Origin: Ovis canadensis | Lineage: Eukaryota > Chordata > Mammalia > Artiodactyla > Bovidae | Assembly: GCF_042477335.2 (NCBI RefSeq) | Contig: NC_091262.1 | Coordinates: 45,791,001-45,855,000, forward strand | Direction of reading: 5' to 3' | DNA: 64,000 nt | Shown here: positions 42,848 to 55,184 of the stretch, in pieces | Layout: the number at the start of each line of letters is the position of its first letter | How positions within the stretch are numbered: position 1 is the stretch's first letter | Position numbers and translations under genes: made by a program | The notes under the pieces: generated by a model | What the model was told of the DNA's origin: nothing | The model's database searches: none | Seen by the model: only the letters and a program-made list of their open reading frames with translations

Positions 42848-43667
42848 AGTTAGAGGAATATTTGAAAATTTCCAAGTGGTTAGACTTGAGGTGAAGACCT
42901 TATTTTTTTTGTTGGTAACTTCTAGATTTATTACGTTATGATCTGGGAATATGCCTCATCTGATTTCTCCTTTTTGGTTTCTGAGATTTTTGTGGCCTGT
43001 GTGTTATGTGGTAAATTTTTATTTTTGTTCTATAAGGATCTGAAAATAAAACAGATAGTTTACCTTTGGGCTACACATGAAGCTTGTTAAATTTGATAGT
43101 CAAACCTTCTCTTTACTCAATTTGATTTTAGGTTATGATAAACCCTTCCACTATGCCTATGGTTTGGTTGAAGTTCTTTTTTATTTCACATCTTCCTGGC
43201 AGACTATACTTTTTATTTGAAGAACATTTATATTATTTATCTTGCTTAATGTGTCTTGTCTTGAATTCTACTTCGTCTGATATGAACATATCCTACATTG
43301 CTTTGTCAGCTTTTGCCTGGATTATCTTTGCCAGACCTTTCATGCTAATCTTTGTTATTTTGTTATAAGTGAGTATTTTGTAACTGACTGGTCTATAACT
43401 GGATTTGTGGGTATGACTGTGTAGAAGAATGTGCGTGTGTGTGTGTGTGTGTGTGCCCAATAAAGAAACTTAAGTGTAAGTCACAGGTGTATTGTAACAA
43501 TAAACTGTTTGCTCTTCCTGCCATTCAGTTTCATATTTCTGTTAATTATTCTTTCTCAATATTTTCTTTTTTCCCTTTTCTGAATTTTGTTGGGTTGACA
43601 AAGCCTTGACTGTTACTTGTTTTTCCTCTTGTGTTTTTAACTTCCATATCATATCCATATTACTATT

Positions 43668-44029
43668 AGTTGTTGTTCAGTTGCTGAGTTGTGTCCAACT
43701 CTTTGCAACCCCATGAACTGCAGCACGCCAGGCTTCCCTGTCCTTTACTATCTCCTGGAGTTTTCTCAAACTCATGTCCATTGAGTTGGAGATGCCATCC
43801 AACCATCTCATCCTCTATCCCCTCTTCTCTGGCCCTCAATCTTTCCCAGCATCAGGGTCTTTTCCGGTGTGTCAGCTCTTCGCATCAGGTGGCCAAAGTA
43901 TTGGCATCAGTCCTTCCAGTGAATATTCAGGGTTGATTTCCTTTAGGATGGACTGGTTTCATCTCCTCGCTGTCTAAGGCTTTTCCAGCACCACAGTTCG
44001 AAAGCATCAGTTCTTTGGCGCTCAGCCAT
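43668..44029 (-). repeat. BovB LINE 3' fragment
   Basis: Antisense BovB, tail at left (gttgttcagttgctgagttg), ending at the coding-end sequence ttctttggcgctcagcc. A short imperfect repeat of atatta(cta)ttag lies on both sides. Confidence 0.9.
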
Positions 44030-45411
44030 ATTATTAGGACTCATCTTTAAATTACAAGCAAATGTATTTCAATGTATCATTTCTTATTTACATTAAGAAT
44101 TGAATAGAATATGGTTTATCCACTGAATAAGACATGTCTTTTATAAGAGATGGATACTCAGCTTAAATTGGCTTAAGAAAGATTTTCATAACTGAGGAGC
44201 CCAGATGTCCAGACTAAGTTTTGATGCCAGCTTCTCAGAGAGCTGTCTAGAATACTAACTGCTGGCATCTGGCAGGCTGGTGGAAAATTGAACTTTGACT
44301 GTTGAGATAAGGGTAGCTTTCAGTGGACATTCAGCTTGTTACCAGGCAACCTGAGCTTCCATAGTCATTTGCTGGATAATTCCCTACTCCCCCTTCATGT
44401 GCTTATTATTTTCTATTCCCTGGAATAATTTAATGAGGATTGAGAATGTCCGTTCCTTCGGCTTTGTAGAACTCCCCTCTGAAATCTTTTTTAGGGATTA
44501 GCTCTTTAACAACTTTCTCTACTTCTTTTAGTAGATTTATCTATTTAGACTTTTTCTCTCTTCTGGGGTCAGTTTTAATAAATAATGTATTCCTAGAAAA
44601 TCAATATTTCAACTAGATATTTCAAAGTTATTTGCATAGAGTTATGCAGAGAAACATCTTATAATTTTTAAATTCCCTCAGTTTCAAAGGTTATTCCCAC
44701 TTATCTTTCTTGTCTTGGATGTGTGTGCTTTCTCATGCATAATCGTCTCTTATTGTCTGACTGACAGATGGAATCAATGCTCAGAGCAACCTGGGAGCTC
44801 ACTTGTTGAAGATGACAGTGCTTCTTTCATCCCAGGTCTTGGGAAAACTGTGGGCAGCAAAATCCCCATCTCACTCTACCCCTTCCAGTTGGACTTCACA
44901 TGAGCAAAACTAAACTGTTGTGCTAAGCAAGTGATATTTTTGGAATTTACCCATTATAGCACCTTAGCTAATATACAGATTTTCTTTTATTATTTTTATA
45001 ATTTCATCGTTACAATTAAGATCCATTTGGAATTTTAAGAGAGGAAGTAACATGGAAAGCTATCCTTGTTTTTTTTTTTTAAGATGCATGGTGAGTTATA
45101 CCAAAACCGTTTATTAAACGGCATTTTCCTCTCTGATTTAAAATACCATCTTTACCTTAAACTAAATTCTCCTATCACTTCTGTCCTTTTTTTGAAGTCT
45201 TAATTTTTCTTTAATTAGTCTGCTGAAAAGCCAGGACTGACTGCTGTTGGTCTTGATTGTTCTTTATCAAGTTTTTGCTGAGATGTACTGTGCTTTTTCA
45301 AATATAAATTCAAATCTTTCCTTACTTAAGGAATGTTCTCCCCTTTCTTGAGCTCTTTGCTCTCTCTCACCACATCCCTTTTTGCATTTTCAGAATTCTC
45401 CTTTAAAGAGG

Positions 45412-45835
45412 TATGGATGTGAGAGCTGGACTGTGAAGAAAGCTGAGCACCGAAGAATTGATGCTTTTGAACTGTGGTGTTGGAGAAGACTCTTGAGAGT
45501 CCCTTGGACTGCAGGGGATCCAACCAGTCCATCCTAAAGGAGATCAGCCCTGGGTGTTCATTGGAAGGACTGATGCTGAAGCTGAAACTCCAGTACTTTG
45601 GCCACCTCATGCGAAGAGTTGACTCATTGGAAAAGACTCTGATGCTGGGAGGGATTGGGGGCAGGAGGAGAAGGGGACGACAGAGGATGAGATGGCTGGA
45701 TGGCATCACTGACTCGATGGACATGAGTTTGGGTGAACTCCAGGAGTTGATGATGGATAGGGAGGCCTGGCGTGCTGCGATTCATGGGGTCACAAAGAGT
45801 CAGACACGACTGAGCGACTGAACTGAACTGAACTG
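45412..45835 (+). mobile_element. BovB LINE 3' fragment
   Basis: Sense BovB from gtatggatgtgagagctgga to the tail with gaactgaactgaactgaa. The frame stays open for 115 residues from 45474, including the conserved [10 protein letters not shown] segment upstream of it. This is one of the least mutated BovB ends in the window. Confidence 0.93.
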
Positions 45836-45928
45836 AAAGTGACCTTCAGAGCTACTACCTATTAAAAACAATTGTAGTTGAAGATTTGTGTTTATGAACT
45901 GTTTATTTCATCAATGTATTGGAGTATA

Positions 45929-46124
45929 GGGCTTCCCTTGTGGCTCAGCTGGTAGAATCTGCCTGCAATGAAGGAGACCTGGGTTTAATCCCTGGGTTGG
46001 GAAGATCCCCTGGAGCAGGGAACGGCTACCCACTCTAGTATTCCAGCCTAGAGAATTCCATGGACTGCATAATCCATGGGGTCACAAAGAATTGGACACG
46101 ACTGAGCGACTTTGACTTCACTTC
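45929..46124 (+). repeat. Bov-tA SINE
   Basis: Sense copy: gggcttcccttgtggctcag head, gggaagatcccctggagcag, tail to actgagcgactttgacttc. The 13-bp aaagtgaccttca at its right end (46125-46137) also occurs 80 bp left of its head (45836-45848). Confidence 0.9.
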
Positions 46125-46257
46125 AAAGTGACCTTCATTTGGCAAACATGTTAGTCATTTCTGAATTCTCTTTCTCCTTCGTAATAGCCTGCTCCAGTTT
46201 TATCTGTGTGAAATCCTTCAAATCTCTCAAAAAAATGTGGCTCAGACGTTTTCTCAA

Positions 46258-46585
46258 ATTATTATTTTTTTTAAAATTGTATTTATTTGGTTACCCTGGG
46301 TCTTTCTTGCTGCACACAGGCGTTCTCCAGTTGTGAGCAGTGGGGGCTGTTCTCTGTTGTGGAGCATGGCCTTCTTGCGGCAGCTTCTCTCGTCGCAGAA
46401 CACAGGCTCTAGGCAGTGGGCTTTAGAAATTGCAGCACGTGGGCTCAGTAGTTGTGGCTCACCGGCCCCAGAGAAAGCAGGCTTCTATAGTTGTGGCACG
46501 TGGGATCTTCCCAGACCAGGGATCAGGTCCCCGTCCTCTCCACTGGCAGGTGGATTCTTATCCACTGTACCACCAGGGAAGTCCC
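46258..46585 (-). repeat. CHR-type SINE (long form)
   Basis: Antisense copy of about 330 bp: ttggttaccctgggtctttc, gttgtggagcatggccttct, tagttgtggcacgtgggatc, and the end ccactgtaccaccagggaag. Confidence 0.8.
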
Positions 46586-46799
46586 AAAGTTATCTCCTAT
46601 TTACTGAACTCACTCCTTTCCACTGGAGGCCTGTTCTGATTTTGTGCCTTTGTCTCCTCTTCTGAGCATCTCTTTCTCCTCTTGTTCTTTATTATTATAG
46701 CTAATGTTTTGATTTCTCCTATTTATAACTGAAAGTCTAGATCTTTCCTCTCCAAGTATTCTACTGCACACTGCCTCCATGGGATATTAAAAGGGATCA

Positions 46800-47530
46800 C
46801 GAGAAAAAAGTTCAGTGGTTCAGTAAGTGTGATAAATGATGAGTTGAAATATTTTTTTAAAGTTACTGATGAAATAACACCAAATAACAGTGAGGATATA
46901 GAGGACATGGAGCCCCAGAAACTCCTATACATTTCAGGGGGAGTGTAAGCTGGTACTCTGTAAAGCAGTTTAGAGGTTTGCATGCACCTCAAAATTCCAC
47001 TTCCAGGTAAAACCACCCAGGAAAAAGGCGAAACGTGTTCACACAGAGTCTAGTACAGAGTACAGAGTCTAGTACAGAGAAGTATTCATAGCAGCTTTGT
47101 TCAAGCAAAAGTCGGAAAACTCTAAATATTTACCAACAGGAAAATAGATAAACACATTGTAATAAATATGTATCTTACCATGGAATAGTCCTCAACCATT
47201 AAAAGTGATGAACCTCAGACACATGCAGTAACGTAGGTCAATATTACAGATAATACATGGAGTGAAAGAAACCAGACACAAAGGAGCACATATTGTGTAA
47301 GAATCCATAAACACGAATCCTCAGAACAGGCAAAACTAATCTATTATTATAGATCAGTTGCCCTTGGGGTGGGGGTAGAGGTGACGGGCCAGGGGAGTGA
47401 GCGGACTTCCTGGGGTGATGAAAGTGTTCAGTGTTGTACAAATGATAAGACTGTGGGTTATGTGGGTGTGATCTTTTGTCAAAATTCACGAGACTGCACA
47501 TAGTAACTGTGCTGAATGTAAAATAGAATA
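46800..47530 (+). repeat. Old L1 3' end
   Basis: Sense fragment: taagctggtactctgtaaag, attccacttccaggtaaaac, agcagctttgttcaagcaaa, ccatggaatagtcctcaacc and atgataagactgtgggttat follow the order of the L1 ORF2 end and 3'UTR. Frames are broken. Confidence 0.7.
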
Positions 47531-48289
47531 AAAGTGACTATAAGACCTCTCAGAACCTTGGATGCCTAAGACCTACTATGAATATCAAAAGGAGGGTGTG
47601 GGACACAAGGTTTCCTGGCCTTATTTGAGTCTTGCTGGGGAGGTATGGGCAGGAACTGTTCCCTTCCAAGTGCAGAAACTGGGAGCAAATGGACATGTGG
47701 GGGCAGCAGCCACAGGATTGCTTGTGCCTGACATCCTGGGTCTCATGGAGCTCTGCCCATACCACGAGGTTGGGGCAGGGGCGGGACAGGTCTCTGTGGC
47801 CTGTTCCAGAGGAGTCCAGGCCACTCTTCCTGCTCCCCACCCACCCAGTCCTATAGCTTCTGCCAGCAGGGCCTCAGGTGTCCACAAGGGACTAGGCTGT
47901 AATAGCCAATAGCAGTAGAGAAGTTTCTGGCATGGCGGGAGCTGCCACTGCTACCAAGATCCCCCTTGCTTTCGTCTGTGGTAATTGCGGGGCCCTGTCC
48001 TCTCTGTCTTGTGTGAGCCTCGCACACCCCTCACTGACTCAGCATGCAGTCCTAACTGGTGAAGCCTGAGCATCCAGCTCCCAAGGCCTCCTTCTGCCCC
48101 TCTGCTCAGCCCTGCCACCCAGAAGCTCGCTGGTGGGAAAACTGGTCCCCAGTCTGGGTAGGTCATGGGCTGTGCTGCACCAGTGGGCTTCTCATTTTGC
48201 TTGTTCTCATCTACTTCTCAGCTTCTAGAAAGCCTGCAGAATGACTCATTTGTCAACAGTACCTTTACTGTTTTCTAACACTGCTATAG

Positions 48290-48505
48290 TGGCTTCCCAG
48301 GTGGCCCAAGTGGTAAAGAACCCACCTGCCAATGCAGGAGACGTAACAGATGCAAGTTCAACTGCTGGGTCAGGAAGATCCCCTGGAGAAGGGCATGGCA
48401 ACCCACTCCAGTATTCTGGCCTGGGAAATCCCATGGACATTCCAAGAGCCTGGCGGGCTATGAAAGGGTTGGACACGACTGAAGCGACTTAGCATGCGCG
48501 CACAC
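48290..48505 (+). repeat. Bov-tA SINE with 13-bp target-site duplication
   Basis: Sense copy bounded by perfect copies of aacactgctatag at 48277-48289 and 48506-48518. Head tggcttcccaggtggcccaa, tail gacacgactgaagcgactta. Confidence 0.93.
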
Positions 48506-48589
48506 AACACTGCTATAGAGATGTTCTCATTTTTCTCTTTCTTCTGTCAGTGCAAAAGGGACAGAGCAGACACTTTATGAATGAACCAG

Positions 48590-48630
48590 GCTGTGTGTGT
48601 GCATGTGTGTGCGCACGCGCGTGTGTGTGA
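48590..48630 (+). repeat. (GT)n-rich microsatellite
   Basis: Alternating GT/GC run (tgtgtgtgcatgtgtgtgcg and onward), a purine-pyrimidine alternation. Confidence 0.85.
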
Positions 48631-50444
48631 ATGTCCATTCAGCCTGAGCCCAGGCAAAGAGAAGGGGCTGGAGGAGAGGCTGGGGAGGTGGCCTGGCAGG
48701 CGGCGGACAGCCAGCCCTGTGCAAGGTCCTTGCTGGGCGCGGGAATGACATTGCTGTGTGGCGGGGCTGACAGATGCTCCACGGGAGATTAGGAAATAAG
48801 TCTGCATCTCCCCTGGGCCCTGATACCATCAGCAGTGAAGAGGCCTGTCTGATTTCATTACAAATCTTCCATTCCCGGGGCTTAGAGCTCAGCCTCCGGA
48901 CTCACAGGTGTGGGAGGACAGTGGGCCATGGGAAGGACATTTTGCTTTTAATCGTGGTCATTAATCTGGTGCTAACAGCTGGTCTGTCCTGCAGGAGGGG
49001 AGGGTGGGGGTGGCACGAAACCCATCAGTCGGGACCCAGTTGGCTCTGCTGCTTTGTTTTCTAGGAAGCAGGAAGCAGGAAGCAGGAGGGGAAACCTTCC
49101 TAATCTCAGTTTCACGGCCCCCTTTCCTGGCCGCACTGGGAAGGATCTCGGTTGGCTTTCTCCTTGGATTTGGGGGGAGTTTCCTGGAGCCTGTCAATGA
49201 CTAGCTCCCAAGCCACGTTCCTTGTGTTTTCCTAGGGACAGGGCCACAGCGGTGTGCAGTGGCACCTTGCCGAGGGCCTGGCCTTGCCCCAAAGTCAAGG
49301 TGTGTCCCAGTGAGAAACGTGGAGTAGGATTACTTACCAGGGCCCAGAGAAGCATCTGGGGTAGCCCAGTGAGGACCAGGAGGGAGTGGGGAGAGGCCCC
49401 AGGCAGAGGGGACAGAGCTAGAGGGAAGGCCAGTGTGACCACAAAATGGGAGTGTGGGCCAGACAGTGTACATGTGTGCATATGTGTGACAGCATACATG
49501 TATGTGCACGTGTATACATGTGATGGGGAGGGCAGGTAGGGGAATTTGCCAAATTCTATCCTGTCTCCATCCATCCACAACCCTGAGCTGTCCCTCCTGC
49601 AGGAATGACTCTGGCAGGCCCTGGGGGTGATTTAGAGCCCTGGGTCCACCCTGGGAGCTTGCTAGCATCAGACAAGTACCCAGTGGTGGGTGGGCCAGAA
49701 GGAGCATAGACCAGGTAGGGAGAGGCCCTGTGGAGTTGGAAAGGAGGCAGGCAGACTGAGGCCTGGAAGGGTGAACGGAATCCTGACAGGCAGAGTCAGG
49801 GTGGTGAGTGAAGAGGGAAGGTGTGTGCTGCTGGGGTTCCTGGCCAACCGACTACTGAAGGGTTGCTGAAGGTTACTGAAAACAGAGGGTCCGCTGGCAG
49901 TGGACTTGAATCCTGGGTGGCAGGCCTGGGGTCTGGTTTTTGGGCTTAGAGGCTGCACCTATGAGGACACCATTTGGAAGGTGGCTCTATGCCCTCAGAC
50001 CCCCTCAGCCTGAAGGGAGCCAAGAGCAAGGCTGGGGTGGCTGCAGTCACACTGTGTGCTGGGACCCCAGAGACCCCGTGCAACCCTGGGGGCAGGGGCA
50101 GACATGGGGTCACTGAGGCTTGGGGAGGAAGAGCGACTTGTCCAGGGTTACATGGAGCAAAGCGTGTTTGAACCCAGGCCCTTCTTGCTATACTGGGGGG
50201 CCTTCAAGAAAGAGGGAAGCCCAGCCCTGCTCACCTCCTCTCTCCAGCAAGAACAGCCTGGGCACGAATGAGGGAGTGGGCAAGATGCCCAGGTCAGCCC
50301 TGGTGCCCCTGGGGAATGATGTTTGGTGCTGGTAAGGTCTTTTGCCTCCTCAAAGGAAAACCTAGACTCTGGTCACCTATTAGGGATACTTTGAGGTAGA
50401 AAGTCAGTAAGGCCCCATTTGAACGTGGAGCACACCTACCCAGG

Positions 50445-50660
50445 GTAGGTTGGGCTCAGTGTGGGGAGCTGCCACTCGCTCTCCCACTTATGGAGTTCAG
50501 TGACCTTGGGCGAGTCACGGCTCCTCTCCTTTCTCACTGGAAAAATGAGGGTAAGAACAGGATCCACCTGGCAGGGTTAGTTACACTGAAGAGGAAATGT
50601 ATTATGTAGGCAAAGCACGAGTAACGGTATCTGGCTAAAGGAAGCTGCTAGCTGCAAGCG
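50445..50660 (+). repeat. MIR SINE
   Basis: Sense MIR: cagtgaccttgggcgagtca, ctcactggaaaaatgagggt and a diverged 3' part. Confidence 0.75.
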
Positions 50661-50954
50661 GCTGCTGCTGTTGCCATCTTACAGACCCATTCGGAGGAAG
50701 CACAACCGTTCAGTAGCCAGGGAGTTTGTCCGAAAGGGCAGGTGTCACCTCGACATCCTCCTCATCTGCTCCCTCCCAGGGTTTCCTCAGGACGCCTGAC
50801 CAAGCCAGGAGACATTGAATCTGCTTCTTAAATATTTCATGATCTAGCCCTGCTCTTCCATTTTCATGGCAATGAGTTGAGCTGAGGATCTCCCAGCCTC
50901 CCTCACCTGGTTCTCCCCGCCCATAGACTCCCCCTCTGAACCCTTCTCTACTGC

Positions 50955-51290
50955 AGCAGACAGAAAGAGGGGTTTTCTCCAGCTCAAATCTGAGCCTCTG
51001 AAAGCTTCCTGGGGCTCTCGGTGTGCAGACACTCCCTTGTCTGGAATGCTCTTACCATACTTTGTCTACCCGGCGTACTTCTATTTATCCTTCAAAACCT
51101 AATGCTAACACACCTTCTGGAGGCTTCCAGACTGCCCTTCCTCCCCAAGTCTGAGACAGTGTGCCTAGTGTTTAACACTACCTTCAATGCTGTGTGACCT
51201 CTATGACAGTTTATATTTTACTATTGTGCAAACTCCTTGGGCCTATCTACCCTCACTGCTAACCAGGGTCTGGCTTGTGTCAGTTTTAGT
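50955..51290 (+). repeat. L2 3' fragment
   Basis: Shows ctcccttgtctggaatgctc, ttatccttcaaaacctaatg, ttctggaggcttccagactg and caaactccttgggcctatct in L2 order. Confidence 0.7.
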
Positions 51291-51421
51291 TGACCCAAAC
51301 TGAATTTGTTATTAAGGATTCTCTGGTCTATGGACGTTACTATACCAGGGCCATGCTGTGTGGCCTTGGGCATGCTCCTTCCCTCTCTGGGTTGCAGTCT
51401 TAGGATCTCTATAACGAGGAA

Positions 51422-51541
51422 AGTGAAGTTGCTCAGTCGTGTCCGACTCTTTGCGACCCGTGGACTGTAGCCCACCAAGCTCCTCCGTCCGTGGGATTCT
51501 CCAGGCAAGAATACTGGAGTGGGTTGCCATTTCCTTCTCCA
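51422..51541 (-). repeat. 5'-truncated Bov-tA SINE
   Basis: Antisense tail half (gttgctcagtcgtgtccgac to gggttgccatttccttctcc). Target duplication ctataacgaggaa (51409-51421) and ctataatgaagaa (51542-51554) differ by two transitions. Confidence 0.88.
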
Positions 51542-52544
51542 CTATAATGAAGAAGCTGCCTGGATCTCTGAGCTGTTTTGAGTTTCTGGAACTTCCCAGG
51601 TCTGCCTGCCTACTCTAGGGGTGAACAAAAATTTGGGGGGTGGGCTGGTTCTTAGTGCCTTACAGACCACCTGCCTCTCCTGTTAGCAACTTTGTCCCCT
51701 TGGAACCAGGTGACTGGTATTATTGGGAAACAAAAGGACTTTCGCAGAAGTTAATATTTCTTTCTTTTCCCCAAAGAAATGGATAAACCTCATTAAGCCA
51801 AGACAAGGGAACTAGGTCATGCCCGATGATGCCAAGCAGAGGCTTGTGAGTGAAGCAGGCTATTAAATTTCAGATATAAAAAATATTCTGTTCCTTGTAC
51901 CTGCCTGATTACTTTATTAGCACAAAAGATAAATTTAAACCTCAGGCTTATGACAAAAAGAAGTAAGTTTGCACTCTCCTCCTAATTAAACCAAGAGAAG
52001 CCAGCCTGATCCAAGGACACCCGGCCCACTCAATTAGTTAACATTTATTACAATCAGAAAACAATCTAATTCAATTAAATGTTTCCACAAAAGTGGTTTA
52101 ATGACTTTTCCCAAAATAAAGTACATTCGACCGGAGCATTTATTATGCCAAGGCCCAGTTGTCGGTCGTAAGGGGAGCCAGAATGACAGCCCTGATGTGG
52201 CTCTGTGGAGAAACAAGGATGGGACAGGCACGGCCGGCAGGATCTGGGCTGAGCCCCTTGTCAGGGGAGAGGGATGCTTTCTGCCTCCAGTGTGCTGTGT
52301 TGCCTTGAACAGGCAGGAGGTGTAGAGAAAGGACAGTTAGCAGGGCTTTCTGAAACTTAGCCAGGAGATATTTGGAAAGCTGGAGAAACTGCCGTTTGAA
52401 AGCTGTGAACAGTTTTCTGACTCTCATGAGGCAGAGATTTGAATTCACATTGCCTTTGTTCAGCAAAAATCCCTTGATAGGTCCTGAGTAATAAAAACAG
52501 AAAGCAACTAGTTGGAGTTTGCTCTTTTGAGCTAACAAAATAGT

Positions 52545-52720
52545 ATGAGCACATGCTATTGCCAGGCAGTGGGCTAAACACCTCTAATAGACTTAATCCT
52601 CACAATGACCCTGCAAGCTGGCACTCTCCATTGAAACCAAGGCTCTGAGTGTGCCTGAGGACCATAGTTAACTAGAGGTGAAGTGTGGATTCAAACCCAG
52701 GCAGCCAGACTCAGGGCAGA
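52545..52720 (-). repeat. MIR SINE
   Basis: Antisense MIR: tattgccaggcagtgggcta, aatcctcacaatgaccctgc and ttcaaacccaggcagccaga. Confidence 0.82.
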
Positions 52721-53239
52721 GAGGCCCGTGGCAAGCTCCAAATAACCGTGGGACCCTGGGGAGAGGGAGGCCTCTGCCGTCAGACTTGGGTGGGGCCCCA
52801 GAGTCTGTCCTTTTGAAAAGCCCCCTGGAGACTCTGGTGCTCTGGTCTTGGAGATCTGCAGTCTCTACATGGCTCCTGGGGTCACAACTGGCCCAACACC
52901 GCTGCTCAGCTGTGGCCTCAGGAAAAGGACAGGATGAGCTAAGTCCCTTCCCCTCAAAATCAGTTGCACCTACGTTGTCTGAACCTCATACAGTGTCATC
53001 AGCACTGAGTACAAGCTTTAAAAAGAGCTTTGTTAACCTGATAGGCAGCAAATGGGAAGCCAACAATAGGATTCAAACTAAAAATAAAAAGGCAGAGGAA
53101 GCAACACTTGCAGGATACACAGCAAACGTCAGTATTGGTCTCTTCTGGACGGTGACCCAGTGGGTCAATTTTATCCTCCAGATTTTCTACTGTAAACGTA
53201 CATCTCATTTATAATCAGAAAATGCTATTAAAAGGGTTT

Positions 53240-53960
53240 TTAGGTTCTTAGTTTTTCTTTTCTCTTATTTCTAGAAAGGTTAAGCATTTGTATTCTTCTG
53301 ATTCTTCTCTGACTTGTCTGTTCTCATCTCTCCATTGGCATTTTATGTTCTTAATGGTTGCATGAGCCCTTTGTAACAGGATTTTAACCCCATGTCCATT
53401 ATATTTGTTGAAATGGTTTTTCTGCCTGGTTATTTACCTTTCAGTTTTGTTTCTAATGTTTTCAGTGGATGAAGGGTTATCATCTTTATGTAGTCAAACC
53501 TATCGATCTTTCCCTTTCAGATGCCTTCTATTGCTTTTTAAGTTAGAAAGTCCCCTATCAACAAGAGATAAAACAGGTATTGACTTAGCTTTCTTTCTAG
53601 TTCCTAGGATTCCTTTTCATTTTTCCTTTCCTTTGTGCCATGTAGCTCTTTGATCTGCTTGGGTTTCTTTGGGTTTACAGTGTGCAGATTAATTATTTTC
53701 CAAAGAGCTAACTGATTGACATCTTATTGGATAAGACTTTCTTTCCCTCCCATAGAGTAATGTCTAACTTATCCTATATTACATTTTTTATAGATAATAA
53801 GCTTTGTTTTTAAGTTACCTATTCTGTTATACTGACCTGTTTTTTCTTGTATCTCTATTACACTGTTTTGTTGATGATAGCTTTTTCATATACTTAAATA
53901 GCTTCTCAGTTTCAACAATTTGAGGGTTTCTTTCACATATTTGTTCTTCCAAGTGACTCA
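53240..53960 (-). repeat. Old L1-like AT-rich sequence
   Basis: Antisense old L1 5'/ORF2-like wording (atgcatgagccc region, ttttaaccccatgtccatta, ggatgaagggttatcatctt). The match is by impression only and the family is uncertain. Confidence 0.4.
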
Positions 53961-54231
53961 GAACCATTCTGTAAAGGTCAAAAAGAAAAAAAAAACAATA
54001 ACCCATTGAGATTTAAAATTCAATGAAATATTTGAGAAGATAACATGGTTCTTCTATCCAGCCTGGGGGTTCAACTCTGTATCTATGCAACTTCTATTAT
54101 AGTTCTTGAGAGAGCTTTGTAATTTCTCATGTTTCACTGTTTAACCATCCCTACAAGTATGTGGCTAGATGTCCAGAGAAGTGGAAATAATGATAAAAAT
54201 AATATATTTACATATACGTATGTTATATAAT

Positions 54232-54449
54232 TGGTTTCCCTGGTGGCTCAGCAGTAAGAATCTGCCTGCCAATGTCTACCAGTGCAGGAGATGCAGGTTT
54301 GATCCCTGCATTGAGAAGATTCCCTGCAGAAGGAAATGGCAACCCACTCCAGAATTCTTGCCTGGAAAATTCCATGGAAAGAGGAGCCTGGTAGGCTACA
54401 GTCCATGGGGTCTTAGAGCTGGACACGACTTAGCAATTAAACAACAACA
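54232..54449 (+). repeat. Bov-tA SINE with 12-bp target-site duplication
   Basis: Sense copy bounded by perfect copies of atgttatataat at 54220-54231 and 54450-54461. The head contains an extra 10-12 bases (tctaccagtgcagg) relative to other copies here. Confidence 0.93.
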
Positions 54450-55184
54450 ATGTTATATAATGCTATCATTTTTAGTGAAAGAAGCTGCCTTTTGAGAAGT
54501 GCTATGATTGTGATGTCTATTGGGTCAGTCTTAAGTGAGAAAAGCAGTTTGCAGAGTATTGTACAGGTGTATGTGTATGGTTTGTGTGTATTTGCGCAAA
54601 GATCTGGCAAAGGGTTGAGCACTTTACAATCTAGATAACATGATAGGGAGGGAATGGAGAGGGTGGGTGAATGGAAAGTAGATTCCCTCCACCCCCACAC
54701 CCCCCACCCACACACACGAAAAAGAAGAAAAAGGAGGAGAAAGTTGCCAAACTGCCTCTATGTTACCTCTATGGTGAGTGGTGGTCGCCCAGTTACCTTT
54801 TTCATCCCCGAAGCCGTCCTAGGAGGGCCCCATAGTAGCAACTGCTGGCTGGGTGGAGCTGGGCTGTGTTGATTTGGCAGGTTTTGCCCCTCTCCCCCTG
54901 TGGAGCGGGGTGAGGGGAGGCGAGGCTGCTCTGCACCCTCTTGAGTGGGAGGCCTCAGAAGGCGGCCAGTGCCTCCTCCTCAGGTGACACCCTCTTCTTG
55001 GCCAGCCCCTTCTGGAAGGAACTGGGATCTGACTGCTCAGCCTGGTGCGCCCCTCTGGACTTGCTCCCCCCCCGCCCCCGCCATTCCCCACTTTGCTTGT
55101 TTCAGGAAGGCTTCCTAGGCTGCCCCAGTCTGTCACCGTTGGCATGAATGACTGTAGGACTCAGAGCTTTCCCTTGGCACAGAA

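Larger units (their letters stand above)
41990..43640 (-). repeat. Old L1 body with L2 and BovB insertions
   Basis: Antisense old L1 ORF2-like sequence: ttctagatttattacgttat, gatctgggaatatgcctcat and later ttgaattctacttcgtctga. Interrupted by an L2 3' end (about 42455-42570) and a BovB tail (42728-42847). A (GT)n run lies at 43431-43455. Confidence 0.5.

Noticed and set aside
45474-45821. 115-residue frame as a gene
   Set aside because: It is the C-terminal coding end and 3' region of a BovB copy.
52678-53214. 178-residue plus-strand frame
   Set aside because: It starts inside a MIR and drifts into unique DNA with low-complexity composition. No domain or homolog is recognised, and nothing supports transcription.
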